A model generated the notes under the pieces. That model ran no database searches. It saw nothing but the letters and a program-made list of their open reading frames with translations, and had not been told where the DNA came from. From assembly GCA_947650285.1 (NCBI GenBank), contig CANTFL010001009.1, positions 1 to 64,000 of the forward strand: DNA of 64,000 bases, read 5' to 3'. The DNA comes from Hyaloperonospora brassicae (lineage: Eukaryota > Oomycota > Peronosporomycetes > Peronosporales > Peronosporaceae). Position numbers and translations under genes: made by a program. Positions 41,717 through 51,266 of the stretch are shown here, in pieces. How positions within the stretch are numbered: position 1 is the first letter of the stretch; every line of letters begins with the position of its first letter.

Positions 41717-42959
41717 ATGAAGAGACATGCAACGAATGTGGAGTCGGGACGATGTGAAGGCGTGTTGAGGTCAGCACCGTACGGGTGAGGCGTTGCGCGA
41801 TGGCAAAGCTGCGGCACACTGCACTCGCCGACGGATAGACTGCCTCACACTGGGCAGACTTGATGGGGTCGAGTCAGGGCGAAGAAGCTCTAGTCGTCAG
41901 TAGTCGATGCACTGTCGGGGTCGCTTTTCGAGGCCTTCGTCCTGGTGTTTGCTGCGTTCACTACTCAGACCCTGACGACTGCTGCAGCTGCATGTGCTGG
42001 CCGAGTGTCGGCTGGAGATCAGAGTATTGGACTTGATGCCGTGAGGGATACTGCATGCGCCAAGATCAGTCTGCAGTGGACCGAAAGTAGGCATGTTCAC
42101 GAACCACACAGCCTGTGGAAGCAACAGGTCCAGAGGAAGCAGCTGTCGATTGCTAGCGCGGACAGTGTCGATTGTGCCTGACAATCTGAGCTGCGCAGGG
42201 CCCATCATACCTCAAGTGTGACGACCTCAGAAGAAGTTTGCTGTCGACTGGTATCGTACCGACGACGTCTTGATAGCCGCTGCACTGTCACGTCTCTATC
42301 GCTTTCCAGCTGCTTAGGATTGACGTCGCGCCGTTTGTGCTGCAACTGCAAGAACGAAGCCAGTAGCATCTCGTGGGCTGCAAAGTACTGGACAGCTACC
42401 GAACGACAGCTGCAAGTGCGACTGCACCTTTCGCATCATCTACAGCAATGACCTCAACCCAATTGGAAGCGGTCCATACTGCTGCAGCTGCCACCGTTGG
42501 GCCCACTTGGACGACTCGATCGAAAAGATGTACGCATGTTGGTTCGACACGCCCGATGAGTTCGGCTGTGGCAATTGTTGCAGTTCTAGTGGTAGTAGAC
42601 GCCGCTGGATTGTCACCTGCTGAAGCCAAAGAGAGCGTAGTAGCTGGAAAGATCGATGTGTGGTCTCTCGCTCACGACATACCAAGCCAAGACCTAAGCT
42701 TTGATGGTGCTGCATCGGCTGAGCGAGCTCGTCGGTCTACTGCGGCCCAATCACTGCAAAGCAACAGATCGAAGCAACTGCCTCACAACGCATCAGCATC
42801 CATTAACGTTAGTGTCTTATAGCGGAAGACTATCGTCAATCTGGACTGGACAAACTGGGCAAGTACATGATGCAGCACAAGTTCCAGCCCGTGTGCGTAT
42901 AGCATGCAGCTTTGCAGCACAAGATGCTCCGCATCGTCGACAGGGACAGCAGTAGCGTT
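41717..42959. other. 1.2 kb spacer between convergent genes, with possible Cys-rich relic
   Basis: Between the stops of the 340-residue gene and the DJ-1 gene. Apart from the Cys-rich frame listed separately (41920-42621), it has only short frames. No repeat was found. Confidence 0.4.
41920..42621 (+). pseudogene. Possible broken Cys-rich secreted-protein gene
   Basis: Two coding-looking stretches in different frames. The first (about 41920-42180) contains a hydrophobic run FVLVFAAFTTQTL like a signal-peptide core, and then ends at a stop. The second (about 42330-42621) reads SCKCDCTFRIIYSNDLNPIG, then SGPYCCSCHRWAHLDDS and ACWFDTPDEFGCGNCC, with ten cysteines in about 60 residues. There is no ATG for the second stretch and no single frame joins them, so either the gene is decayed or it has introns I cannot place. 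I do not recognise the family. The open frames might also be chance in this composition. Confidence 0.25.
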
Positions 42960-43877
42960 TTACGGCATTGGGGTGTGCAGCAGTCCATCAGCAGCCGCCT
43001 GAGCTTCCTCGCGGCTGCAGAGTAGCTCGACGAGTTTCACGGCCATGGCCATCGTCGTAGCCGGACCGCGACTAGTCACGCAGTTGCCATTCACAACGAC
43101 CGCCTCGCGCTTGTAGTCCACGCCCGTCATGGTGGATTCAAAGTTCGGGTAGCAAGTCGCAGGGCCGGGAGGCAGCAGGCCGTGGGGATGCAGCACAAGA
43201 GCTGGCGCAGCACAGATGGCGCCGTACCACCTGCCGTCGTCTTTTTGCTTCCGGAGCAACGCCACCACTTCTTTCGAGTCGCGAAGGCGCTCTGCGCCCG
43301 GTACGCCCTGCAGCAAAAGAGCAACAAAATAGTAAAAGACACGATACAACATCGTAAGATACACCACACAAAATAGTAAGATACACCATACAAAAACGAA
43401 GTCAACTCGTCCAGGACGAGATCAGCACGGAGCAAATAGCAGTCGGCAAGACAGACACTCACGCCTGGGCACACGATGAGGTCGTAGCTCTTGTCAGTAC
43501 AGTCCTCAATGGCCACGTCGCCCTGCACTTTGACGTCGCGGGACATGGTCACGATACGGTCCGACTTGTTCCCGACCGTGGCCAGCGTCACTTGGACGCC
43601 AGCGAGCCTCAAGACGCTGGCCAGCGTGACGGCCTCGAGCTCTTCCGAGCCGTCGGCCTACAGTCGTCATCGCAAAACAGCAGCCGGTACACACAAACAG
43701 TAGTCGTACTTAGTAGAGTTACAGAAGTAAGTGAAGTGGTAGGAGGACGGATCGGTCAAACAAGTAGTAGAAGCAGTGGTAGTCGACATGAAAGTTCTGT
43801 AGTACTCTAATCGTGTACACACGAGAGCACGATGACAATGTGCTGCCACTTACGATGGGGATCAGAGCCGTCTTCAT
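42960..43877 (-). CDS. DJ-1/PfpI family protein
   Basis: Three exons: 43877-43854 (24 bp, MKTALIPI), 43657-43463 and 43307-42960. Together they give 188 residues, the same as human DJ-1 (189). All junctions are clean (donors GTAAGT and GTGAGT; acceptors TGTAG and TGCAG). The joined sequence begins ALIPIADGSEELEAVT, with the conserved acidic residue of DJ-1 (Glu18-like). It continues to LIVCPGGVPG across the second junction and has the nucleophile cysteine in GAICAAPALVL (Cys106-like). The end carries VTSRGPATTMAMAVKLVE. DJ-1 proteins protect against oxidative and glyoxal damage and have glyoxalase or deglycase-type activity; some relatives are annotated as thiazole-phosphate biosynthesis ThiJ. 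Probably cytosolic. Confidence 0.92.
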
Positions 43878-44413
43878 GCGAGTGGAGAGCTGCGGACACT
43901 TGAGGGAGAAAAGGGGACTGCCGGGTGAGTTGAGATAGACAATGACCGAGTGCAGAACCGAATCTGCGCCTCGAAAAAGGATTTTTGCACCCTGTCAGCT
44001 GCGTCTTGGGTGTGGTCGGAAGAACTGCGACCTTTGCCTAACTATACGAGCGAATGTAAAATATGAATAAATTCGGTGCTCCCAACGAAAACAAAAGCGA
44101 CGGCGGCAATTACACCAAATATACGTAGAAACATTGCCGAGACAGGTGAGCCTGAGTCACCAGCTGACGAGTGAGTACCGGAGTGAGTGAGTGACCATCA
44201 CTCTGGCAACTTCAACATGCAAAGATCGAGACGTCAAGTTGCACAACCTCGCGACGTCGTCAACAATGTAGCCACTTCGTCTCGTCTTCGAGCACAACAA
44301 CATCCGTTTCAAGTCGTTCACTTGGCCTTTCCCTCTGCCAAAGGCAGCAGCAAGCGGCACGTTCATCCACTTAAACGGACTGTCGTTCCGCACTTCCATT
44401 CACCGGCAGTCGA
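43878..44413. promoter_or_regulatory. Divergent promoter region, DJ-1 and glycosyltransferase
   Basis: 536 bp between two genes read in opposite directions. No conserved frame. AT-rich around 44,040-44,130. Confidence 0.4.
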
Positions 44414-45937
44414 ATGGCGCCACGACGTTTCCGCTCAAGACCTCAGCCCTCGCGCACCAAGCGGTACTTGGCGTCTGTAATACTCAACACAGCACTCGTG
44501 ACGGTGTTTGTGCTATGGCTCCACTGCCCCAACGCGATCGAGAGCACGACCTCACGTCCGAGTCAACGAGAGCAGCACATTGAGCCGACGACGCTGCGGA
44601 GCGCCCACGTCGTCGACGAGCTCGAAACGCTGTTGCTGGCCAGCCGGAAACTCCACAGCCACATGGACAACAGCAGCAGCAGTGACAACGTCACGGACGA
44701 CCCACCAACACGTGCTGCAACTGCCTCCCGTGGCCTCTATCAAGGCAACACTGACCCGAGCGAGCTCCACATTGTGTTCAGCATGAGCTGCGATCAAGGC
44801 CGACGCGTGTCGCTGCAGACGGTCTTGCAGTACTCGGCAGTCTCAGTGGGCCAGCGCGGTCCAATCACTCAAATCCTCTCCGGATGTTCCGACGCCCAGC
44901 GACAGCGAGTCAGCCGCGAGCCCACGCTGTACTACGACTTCCGGAGACACTTTACGCCGTCGTACTCGCCGCACCCGCTGCCCCACGTCTCGGACGACTA
45001 TGCGCCGTACAACAAACCGTTTGCGCTGCGCCACTTCTTGCAAAACGCACAGCCGCCAGTGACACACGACATCATCGCGCTCATTGACGGCGACATGATC
45101 TTTTTCAAGCCACTGGAGGTTAACACGGGGCGAGACGTGACCACATATTACCACGGTACGCGACCAGTGTCCACAGTGAACGACACTGTCGTTGACGGCA
45201 TTGCCATCGCCCAAGACTGGTACAACTACGTCAACGATGGCTGGTACGCGCCAGAAGCCCGTGAAAAGCTCGCGGCTGTCTGCACTGGACAGCCTTGTAT
45301 GAATGTCTCCCGGGAAGACGCGCGCGAGTACTACTCGAGTACCGGACCACCGTACATCATGACACACCACGACATGACGATCATGGTCGACGACTACTGC
45401 AGTTTCGTGGTGCGCGGGCGCCAGGCGGATGACGGCTGGATGGTCGAGATGGTCGCGTACGCGTTGGCAGTAGCAAACCACGGGATCAAGCACACGCTGT
45501 TGACAAATCTGGGTGTCACGCACCCTAGACTCGCGCTGAACCAGCGTGAGTACTGGAGCTTTGTCGACGAGACGCTTGCCAACCCGTGCGATGACACCAT
45601 TGCAGTTGTCGTGCCGCGTGATCCACCGGTCGGCATCCATTACTGCCAGATATACGGCTTTGTCGAAGGAGACCACAAGGGCCACTACTACTACAAGTAC
45701 GATCTGCCAGAGACACTCATGAACTGCGACAGCCCTTTGCTGATGATGCCTCCAGCGTCAGACTGGGATACACTGGAGCAAACAACGACACACGAGTTAC
45801 TCTTGCAGAAGCGACACGAGGTCTGGATGGCGTGTTCTACCTCCAAGATAGTCAACCAAGCCGTGATCAAGTACAAGCAGCGCACCTGTCCTGACGGCTT
45901 TAACACAGAGAAAAGCATTGAGATGGTCAAACCATAG
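44414..45937 (+). CDS. Type II membrane glycosyltransferase of the HPAT / serine galactosyltransferase kind
   Basis: Intronless, 507 residues. A short basic N-terminus is followed by one hydrophobic helix (about 18-37, VILNTALVTVFVLWLH), so it is a type II Golgi or ER protein with a lumenal catalytic domain. That domain begins LHIVFSMSCDQGRRVSLQ (about 117) and contains YAPYNKPFALRHFL, then DIIALIDGDMIFFKPL. The D-x-D (about 224-226) is the expected metal/nucleotide-sugar site. This order is typical of the plant hydroxyproline O-arabinosyltransferase and peptidyl-serine galactosyltransferase families. A likely role is O-glycosylation of secreted or wall proteins; the sugar and acceptor are not predictable from sequence. 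Several N-x-S/T sites occur. Confidence 0.82.
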   Translation: MAPRRFRSRPQPSRTKRYLASVILNTALVTVFVLWLHCPNAIESTTSRPSQREQHIEPTTLRSAHVVDELETLLLASRKLHSHMDNSSSSDNVTDDPPTRAATASRGLYQGNTDPSELHIVFSMSCDQGRRVSLQTVLQYSAVSVGQRGPITQILSGCSDAQRQRVSREPTLYYDFRRHFTPSYSPHPLPHVSDDYAPYNKPFALRHFLQNAQPPVTHDIIALIDGDMIFFKPLEVNTGRDVTTYYHGTRPVSTVNDTVVDGIAIAQDWYNYVNDGWYAPEAREKLAAVCTGQPCMNVSREDAREYYSSTGPPYIMTHHDMTIMVDDYCSFVVRGRQADDGWMVEMVAYALAVANHGIKHTLLTNLGVTHPRLALNQREYWSFVDETLANPCDDTIAVVVPRDPPVGIHYCQIYGFVEGDHKGHYYYKYDLPETLMNCDSPLLMMPPASDWDTLEQTTTHELLLQKRHEVWMACSTSKIVNQAVIKYKQRTCPDGFNTEKSIEMVKP

Positions 45938-46100
45938 CACGAGCACAAACAGCAGAAACTGGACGTCGAAGTTACTCGGTTGCCGATCGGAAAAACACGA
46001 TTGCTTACCAATGAGCTACAAGACGGTCCTACTGAAGACGAGGCGACGAGCACGTCGTCGCTTATCTGTGGCACAAGCCATTTCTGACTCGCGCTGATGT

Positions 46101-47933
46101 TTACAGCAAGCCCTGGCGGGCCAGATCCTCGTACGTCTTTCGATTGAGCACGTTGCCTTCGGAGTCCTCAAACTCCTCCTCATTGGATGCATTCCAGCTC
46201 TCGGCATCAATCTGGTCTTTCAACTTCTCGTACACTTTTTACAAACAGCAAAACGCATCGAGCACGTCCGACAATTAGTTTAGAATCCGGGACGGCAAGC
46301 AGCACAAAAACAATCTTACGCTGAATGGCGTCTCTCATCAGTGTGATGTCGTGGAAGTGCTTCGTGTTGGGAATCTTGAGACAGCGCATACCAAAGGCGT
46401 GGCGCCATTCTTGAAAGTGGCGATCAAATGCACGTCGTCCCCAGTAGCTGTGGTTTCCACAGATCTCGCATTTGTACTCGACGCCAAGCCCGTGCATCTT
46501 ATACAGCCAGTACGGGATCGGCTTTCCGTCAAAACCCAGCGGCAGGTTCAAAGGGTTATACAACTGCTCTTCTTCGTCATCATCCTCGTTTTCGTTTTCC
46601 ACATCCACATCCGAGAACGCTCCTTCCTCTTCCTCTTCGATCTCAGCTTGGAGCTCTTCGTGTGTGCGCGTCTGCTTCAGTTCCAAATATGAAATCGTAC
46701 CCTGCACTACTTCTGTGAGAAGCTCGTACATTCGACGGATCAAGATTTCGTCAAAAGCAACGGCCTTCTGCTTCGTCTCTAGCTCTGCTGTAGAGTCTTT
46801 GACTGCTTTGGTACCGTTAGAAATTGCACCATGGCACTTCGCATCGTCCGTCGTCTTTCCAGCAGCAGCAGTAGGCTGCTTAGAATTCTGGCCCACACCA
46901 ACGTCGGCCTCCTTATCGCTCGCATTCCATCCAGGAACTTCGTCAAGCGCCCACTGCTTCTCAAACTTTGCCGAAGTTTCGTCAATGACGTCGTCCAGGT
47001 CCACGAGAGGCTGCGTGCGTCGGTAGAAGTCCAATAAATACTCCTTCAAGTCCTTCAGGTATTGTTTGTAAGGCACCGATTGGGTCTTCTGTGCTGCTGG
47101 AATGGCCGAGAAGTCAGAGAAAGACGCAAGGAACGCCAAGTAATCGATAGACATGCCAGTAGTAGCCTGCCTCTTTCCCTTGATCTTGGCACTCGACCTC
47201 AGTGCCTCCTGCGTCTTTCGTGCTTGCCTATAACACGCACAACAGTCAACATCGGACACACTCTGCTCGTCCACCTATCTCGTTCTTTACGCACCACTTG
47301 AGCTCGGGAATGTTCAAGAACCGCGTGTAGAACTCGTTCAGGTCCACATATTTCCCAAAATGTTCTTCGCCTGAAAAACGGATATTCGGGTGCAACGCCT
47401 CGTCCAAGTTCAGCTCATGAGAGACCATCGAGTTCGGGTACTTGCGGTGAAACGAACGGATGGACTTAAGCTGCTCGTAGAACGACGTGAAGACCGCTCG
47501 TCCACGCATGCTATCCGTCTCCTCGGCAAAAATCCTGTAATCAGAATAGAATCAGCGACACACAATCGTGTGGACAGTAGCAAACAGAACTGGAATCAGC
47601 CACGACAAGTCGACCACCGCGACCACAAGATCACGCGAACGTACCCATCTTCGTCCTCGTACAGCTCTTTCACGTGCTTGCTCTGCTCCGTCACTTTGTC
47701 CAGCAACTTGCTCACTTTGTGTCCATGCAGAACTCGACTGCGATGCTGCCAGCCGAATAAAATCCGGATAATTAGTACCCAAAATAGCCCCTGCAACGAA
47801 TTACCGCGTGTAGCAGCTCAAGTGAGGTACGTACGTTGCGCGGCTTCTCACCCAGCGTGGCCACAACAGCGCGTTCTAGAGCCTCGATCTCCTCCTGCTC
47901 GGCGCGCAGCTGCTCGAGTACGGTGGACGACAT
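46101..47933 (-). CDS. SF3A3: Splicing factor 3A subunit 3 (SF3a60 / Prp9)
   Basis: Component of the U2 snRNP that recognises the branch site. Five exons can be placed: 47933-47835, 47745-47645, 47534-47295, 47227-46320 and 46234-46101; all phases agree and give 493 residues (human 501). Key family segments: YEQLKSIRSFHRKYPN in exon 3, QSVPYKQYLKDLKEYLLDFY in exon 4, and NLPLGFDGKPIPYWLYKMHG. Then comes the C2H2/matrin zinc finger CEICGNHSYWGRRAFDRHF followed by QEWRHAFGMRCLKIPNT. The end NRKTYEDLARQGLL is almost the same as in animals. The middle acidic tract EEEEEGAFSDVDVENENEDD is normal for the family. Confidence 0.96.
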
Positions 47934-48162
47934 GACTAAGCGGGGGCGCGGCGGTCACAAGGACGATGCAGTGGTGGTGTGGATTCGGAAATAAACGAAG
48001 CGGATAGTTTCTGCCCGCGGGTGACAAGATGGTGAATATCCACTTTTTCCACGACTATTCTGGGTCTACTTGGTACACTATCGGCGCTCACGTCCTGCAA
48101 ACCTCATCCTACGCTACTAAACGTGATCGGTACTACGTCCGCCGTCCTCGCAAACCAGTCAC

Positions 48163-50671
48163 TCAGTCGCTGTCGCTGTCTAGTAAGCAGATGATATCCA
48201 TATCGCTTGTTGACGCCGTTGCGGCTGTCGGAAGTGGCCGTGCGGGACGTCGTTTGCGCTCGTCGAACGGGTTACTGACGTTGTGGTTCCGAGATAACGA
48301 AGCCATAGAGCTCGCTAGATTCAACTCGGCCCGGCTCAAGACGTCCGGAGGCGTTGGCACGCTTGGCACGAGCATGGCCGTTGTTGGCGGCGGCATACTG
48401 CTTACAATCGTGCTGGCAGGTACGGAGAACATCCACGACGACGAAGTCGTTGCACTCGCGGCGCTGGCGGCCGCACCAGTGGCGGGAAACAAGTTTTCGT
48501 CCAGCGGGAAGGGAAAGTATTCGCCGCAATTGCCGTCATTCGTTGTGTTGCTCGACGCTCGTGTCGATGGCGTGTCCCACACGTCGCTGCTCACGGTCAA
48601 AATGTCGATGTCGTCATCGAGCGACAGCAGTGGCGCAGGTGTGGGCGCAAATACCGGTGCAGCTGCGGGCATAGCTACAGCACTTGACGTGTTTCTTCGT
48701 GCTGCGTCTTCCTCAGTTTCGTCATCACTGGATAATAAATCGATCTCCACTGGTGCATTCAGAGTTGACCCAGGCGGTCCACATGGAGTGTCGGGCATTG
48801 TCGCTAGTGCTGCAGCAGTCGAGTTGACATCTGCTGGCAAGGTGGTAACTTCTGTAGGCTCCATTTTGACTTTCTTGACCTGGGGCTCGGACACCATTTC
48901 TTCCTCTTGCCTCCGTTTCCATGATCCGTCCGGAAAGATCTCGACTTCCTCCAATTCATCTTCGCCTTCAACGTCAGCAAGAAGCTGCTTTAAATATGGA
49001 TCAATACGCAAATCTGCGGCCTTTATAAACTACACAAGTTCGGTCAACAAACACACACACACACGAGGAAAGGTCAGTCATGTTGAGAAACCATCGACAA
49101 TCAAGACAGCGGCCCTCAGCTTACTTGATAACACACTGTACACCGCCACGCCTTCGACCGCGCTTTCTTACTAAACAGCAAAAACGTTCTCAGATCAAAG
49201 CACTGCAAATGCTTGCAGTGCACACCCCGTGCTGGCAGGTTGATCACACACAGTCCCAACGGACAGCGGACGGACAGCATCGTGACGGTGGCAACAACGT
49301 CGTCTTCGTCTTCGCTACCAAACGACTTGATCACTTCTTGCTTCGCGAGATCATACGTTAAACTCTCCGACGCTTCTTTCACTTCGTTCACGAGATCGTC
49401 GATGTTGCGTACTTCTACAATCTGTACCATGAACTCAAAGACGGACGGGTGCTCAGTTGTTCGAATATCAATCACGTTTCGTCCTACTCGGGAGTACTGG
49501 AAGATGTTCGCTGGCAACTCTCGCAGAACTTTCGAAGGGTTTGCATGGCCTGGCGGGGCACGCTGTGTGATTGGCACACAAAAGCCGTTTATGATGAGTT
49601 GCGTAGACGGGGGCCAGCAGTGTCCTGCAGCAAGATCTTCCTTCACGGCAAAGCACCGCAGCTGCAGCTCCAAGGAACCCGGTGTCATCGACCCAGGTTT
49701 CGGATCCCGATGAGCGTACATGTTGTTCAGGTCATTGTCTGCGATATAGTACTCAAGTCGAAGAGAGCATGCAGGCTTCGCAAAGCGCACAAAAGTCGGT
49801 TCAAACACCGTCTTTTGCACCCGGTAGAACGGGTCGTAGCTGTCGCCTCGACACATCTCGCAGTACCACTCGGCACTCAGCTGTTTTATCAAGCACAACA
49901 ACATGCAGCACACAGTTTGTTTTCCACCGTCAGTACATACACCAAAGTCGTGCAAGCATTCCCTCAACACCGCACCGTCACCAATTGATGACACTTGGCA
50001 TGCACAGCCAAGCCACAGGCCACACACTTGACCACCTTTCCAGATGCTCCTTCGATCGTGCAAAAACACCGTGCACCATCAAGTGCCGCTGCCTTTGCTG
50101 GACTGTACAGATCCACGCCATTGGTAGGCGTGATCGCCGCCGTGCTCACCGGCGCGGGGTTCACCGCTCGGTAGATCATTGGCACACAAGCTGCGACAGT
50201 GCGCTCGTACATTGGCACAGGCATCGAGCGGTCCAGTGGCGGCGTGGAGACCATCGGCGCGTAGCGAATCGGCACTTGTGGCACCCGGTAGTCGCTCGGC
50301 ACCATCACCTGAGGCTGCGGCGTGTAGTTCGGCCGGCCCCTCATCTGCATCTCAATGCTCCGCATGCCGGACGACAGCCGATCCGCGTAAAAAGCAGCAG
50401 ACGTCGTGCCTCGAGCTTTGTCGGCAAAGAGCTGCGAGCACCACACGAAGAGGCACACACAAGAAAAAATGAGCGCCCCGCGCCACGTCACGAGAAAACA
50501 GCAGTGACGACGAACCTCGAGCTCTCTCGCAATGCGCTCCACGAGCTCTTGTTTGCGCCCCGAGCGGGCCAAATTGAGGTCCATGAGGATATTGCGGAGC
50601 TCTGGCATCCGGAGCTGGTTCAGCCGCGCGCGGAGGCCCTGCACGTGGAGCGGGGAGACGCCGGTGCTCAT
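48163..50671 (-). CDS. SIZ1/PIAS-type SUMO E3 ligase (SAP-PHD-PINIT-SP-RING-SIM)
   Basis: Four exons, all phase 0: 50671-50516, 50431-49982, 49880-49125 and 49029-48163, giving 742 residues. Residues 8-45 form a SAP motif (LRMPELRNILMDLNL). A Cys-rich finger completed across intron 2 (CFCTIEGASGKVVKCVACG to EWYCEMC, about 172-213) is a PHD. PINIT follows (about 220-350). The SP-RING (about 400-450) reads CPLGLCVINLPARGVHCKHL and ends WRCTVC. The C-terminus has two acidic SUMO-interacting motifs, EIDLLSSDDETEED and the extreme end DIICLLDSDSD. Such ligases stimulate SUMO transfer from Ubc9 in the nucleus. The layout, with a PHD, is the one known for plant SIZ1. The ATG at 50671 is chosen over an upstream GTG. 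Confidence 0.94.
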
Positions 50672-51201
50672 GATCGGACGGTGCACGTGATACACGTGCT
50701 CTGGTCGCACGCGCGGGCCTTGGTCCGGCGGGCCTAAGCTTCGAAGCTTCTTCTCGCGCGCCCTTCAGCCTCTAAGCTGGGCTCTTCGGCGCATTGTAAG
50801 GCGCTGTGTCGAGGTGCGTCCTTTGGCACGCGCGACACCGTGTTATGGCATCGCACAGTGGACTCGATGCATACTTAAGACTGAGTTTTCGCCATTCGAC
50901 TTCAATACACGGTCGACAACCTCACCTTGTTTTGAGAAACACGGCAGTCAGCAATTTGCCTTCTCAAAACAAGAGCTCAAGGCGCCGTTCGTTGCCGTTT
51001 GTTTCTGTGCACGCTCGACGTGCGACGGGCTACGCACGCGATGGACTTATGCATGTGCCCTATAGGTGACGAGCTACTGGATGGGAACAGGGGCGGGCAT
51101 GCTCACACAGCAGCAGAATAGCGAGTACATTGAGATTGTAATGACACTAACGGCATCGCTGGCATGTATGTTGATCTGCCTATTGTACCAAATCTACAAC
51201 G
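50672..51201. promoter_or_regulatory. SIZ1 upstream region with 14-bp palindrome
   Basis: A perfect palindrome AAGCTTCGAAGCTT lies at 50736-50749, 65 bp upstream of the SIZ1 start codon. The rest of the spacer shows no conserved frame except the small one at 51081. It also includes the end of the Aurora kinase transcript. Confidence 0.4.
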
Positions 51202-51266
51202 CTAAACGCCACGTCGAACAGACCGTTGACGGGCGGCGAGGGGGCCAAACCAGCGGTGAGCTTTGA
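51081..51266 (+). CDS. Possible 61-residue single-pass membrane microprotein
   Basis: Open frame MGTGAGMLTQQQNSEYIEIV followed by a hydrophobic helix (MTLTASLACMLICLLYQIY) and a charged tail. It overlaps the 3' coding end of the Aurora kinase on the other strand (51202-51266). A TATAG directly upstream (51061-51065) could be a splice acceptor. No homologue is known to me; it may be chance. Confidence 0.22.
   Translation: MGTGAGMLTQQQNSEYIEIVMTLTASLACMLICLLYQIYNAKRHVEQTVDGRRGGQTSGEL

Noticed and set aside
48029..49174. 381-codon plus-strand frame, Ser-rich
   Set aside because: Antisense to the last exon of the SIZ1 gene, whose SUMO-interacting motifs and SP-RING are clear.
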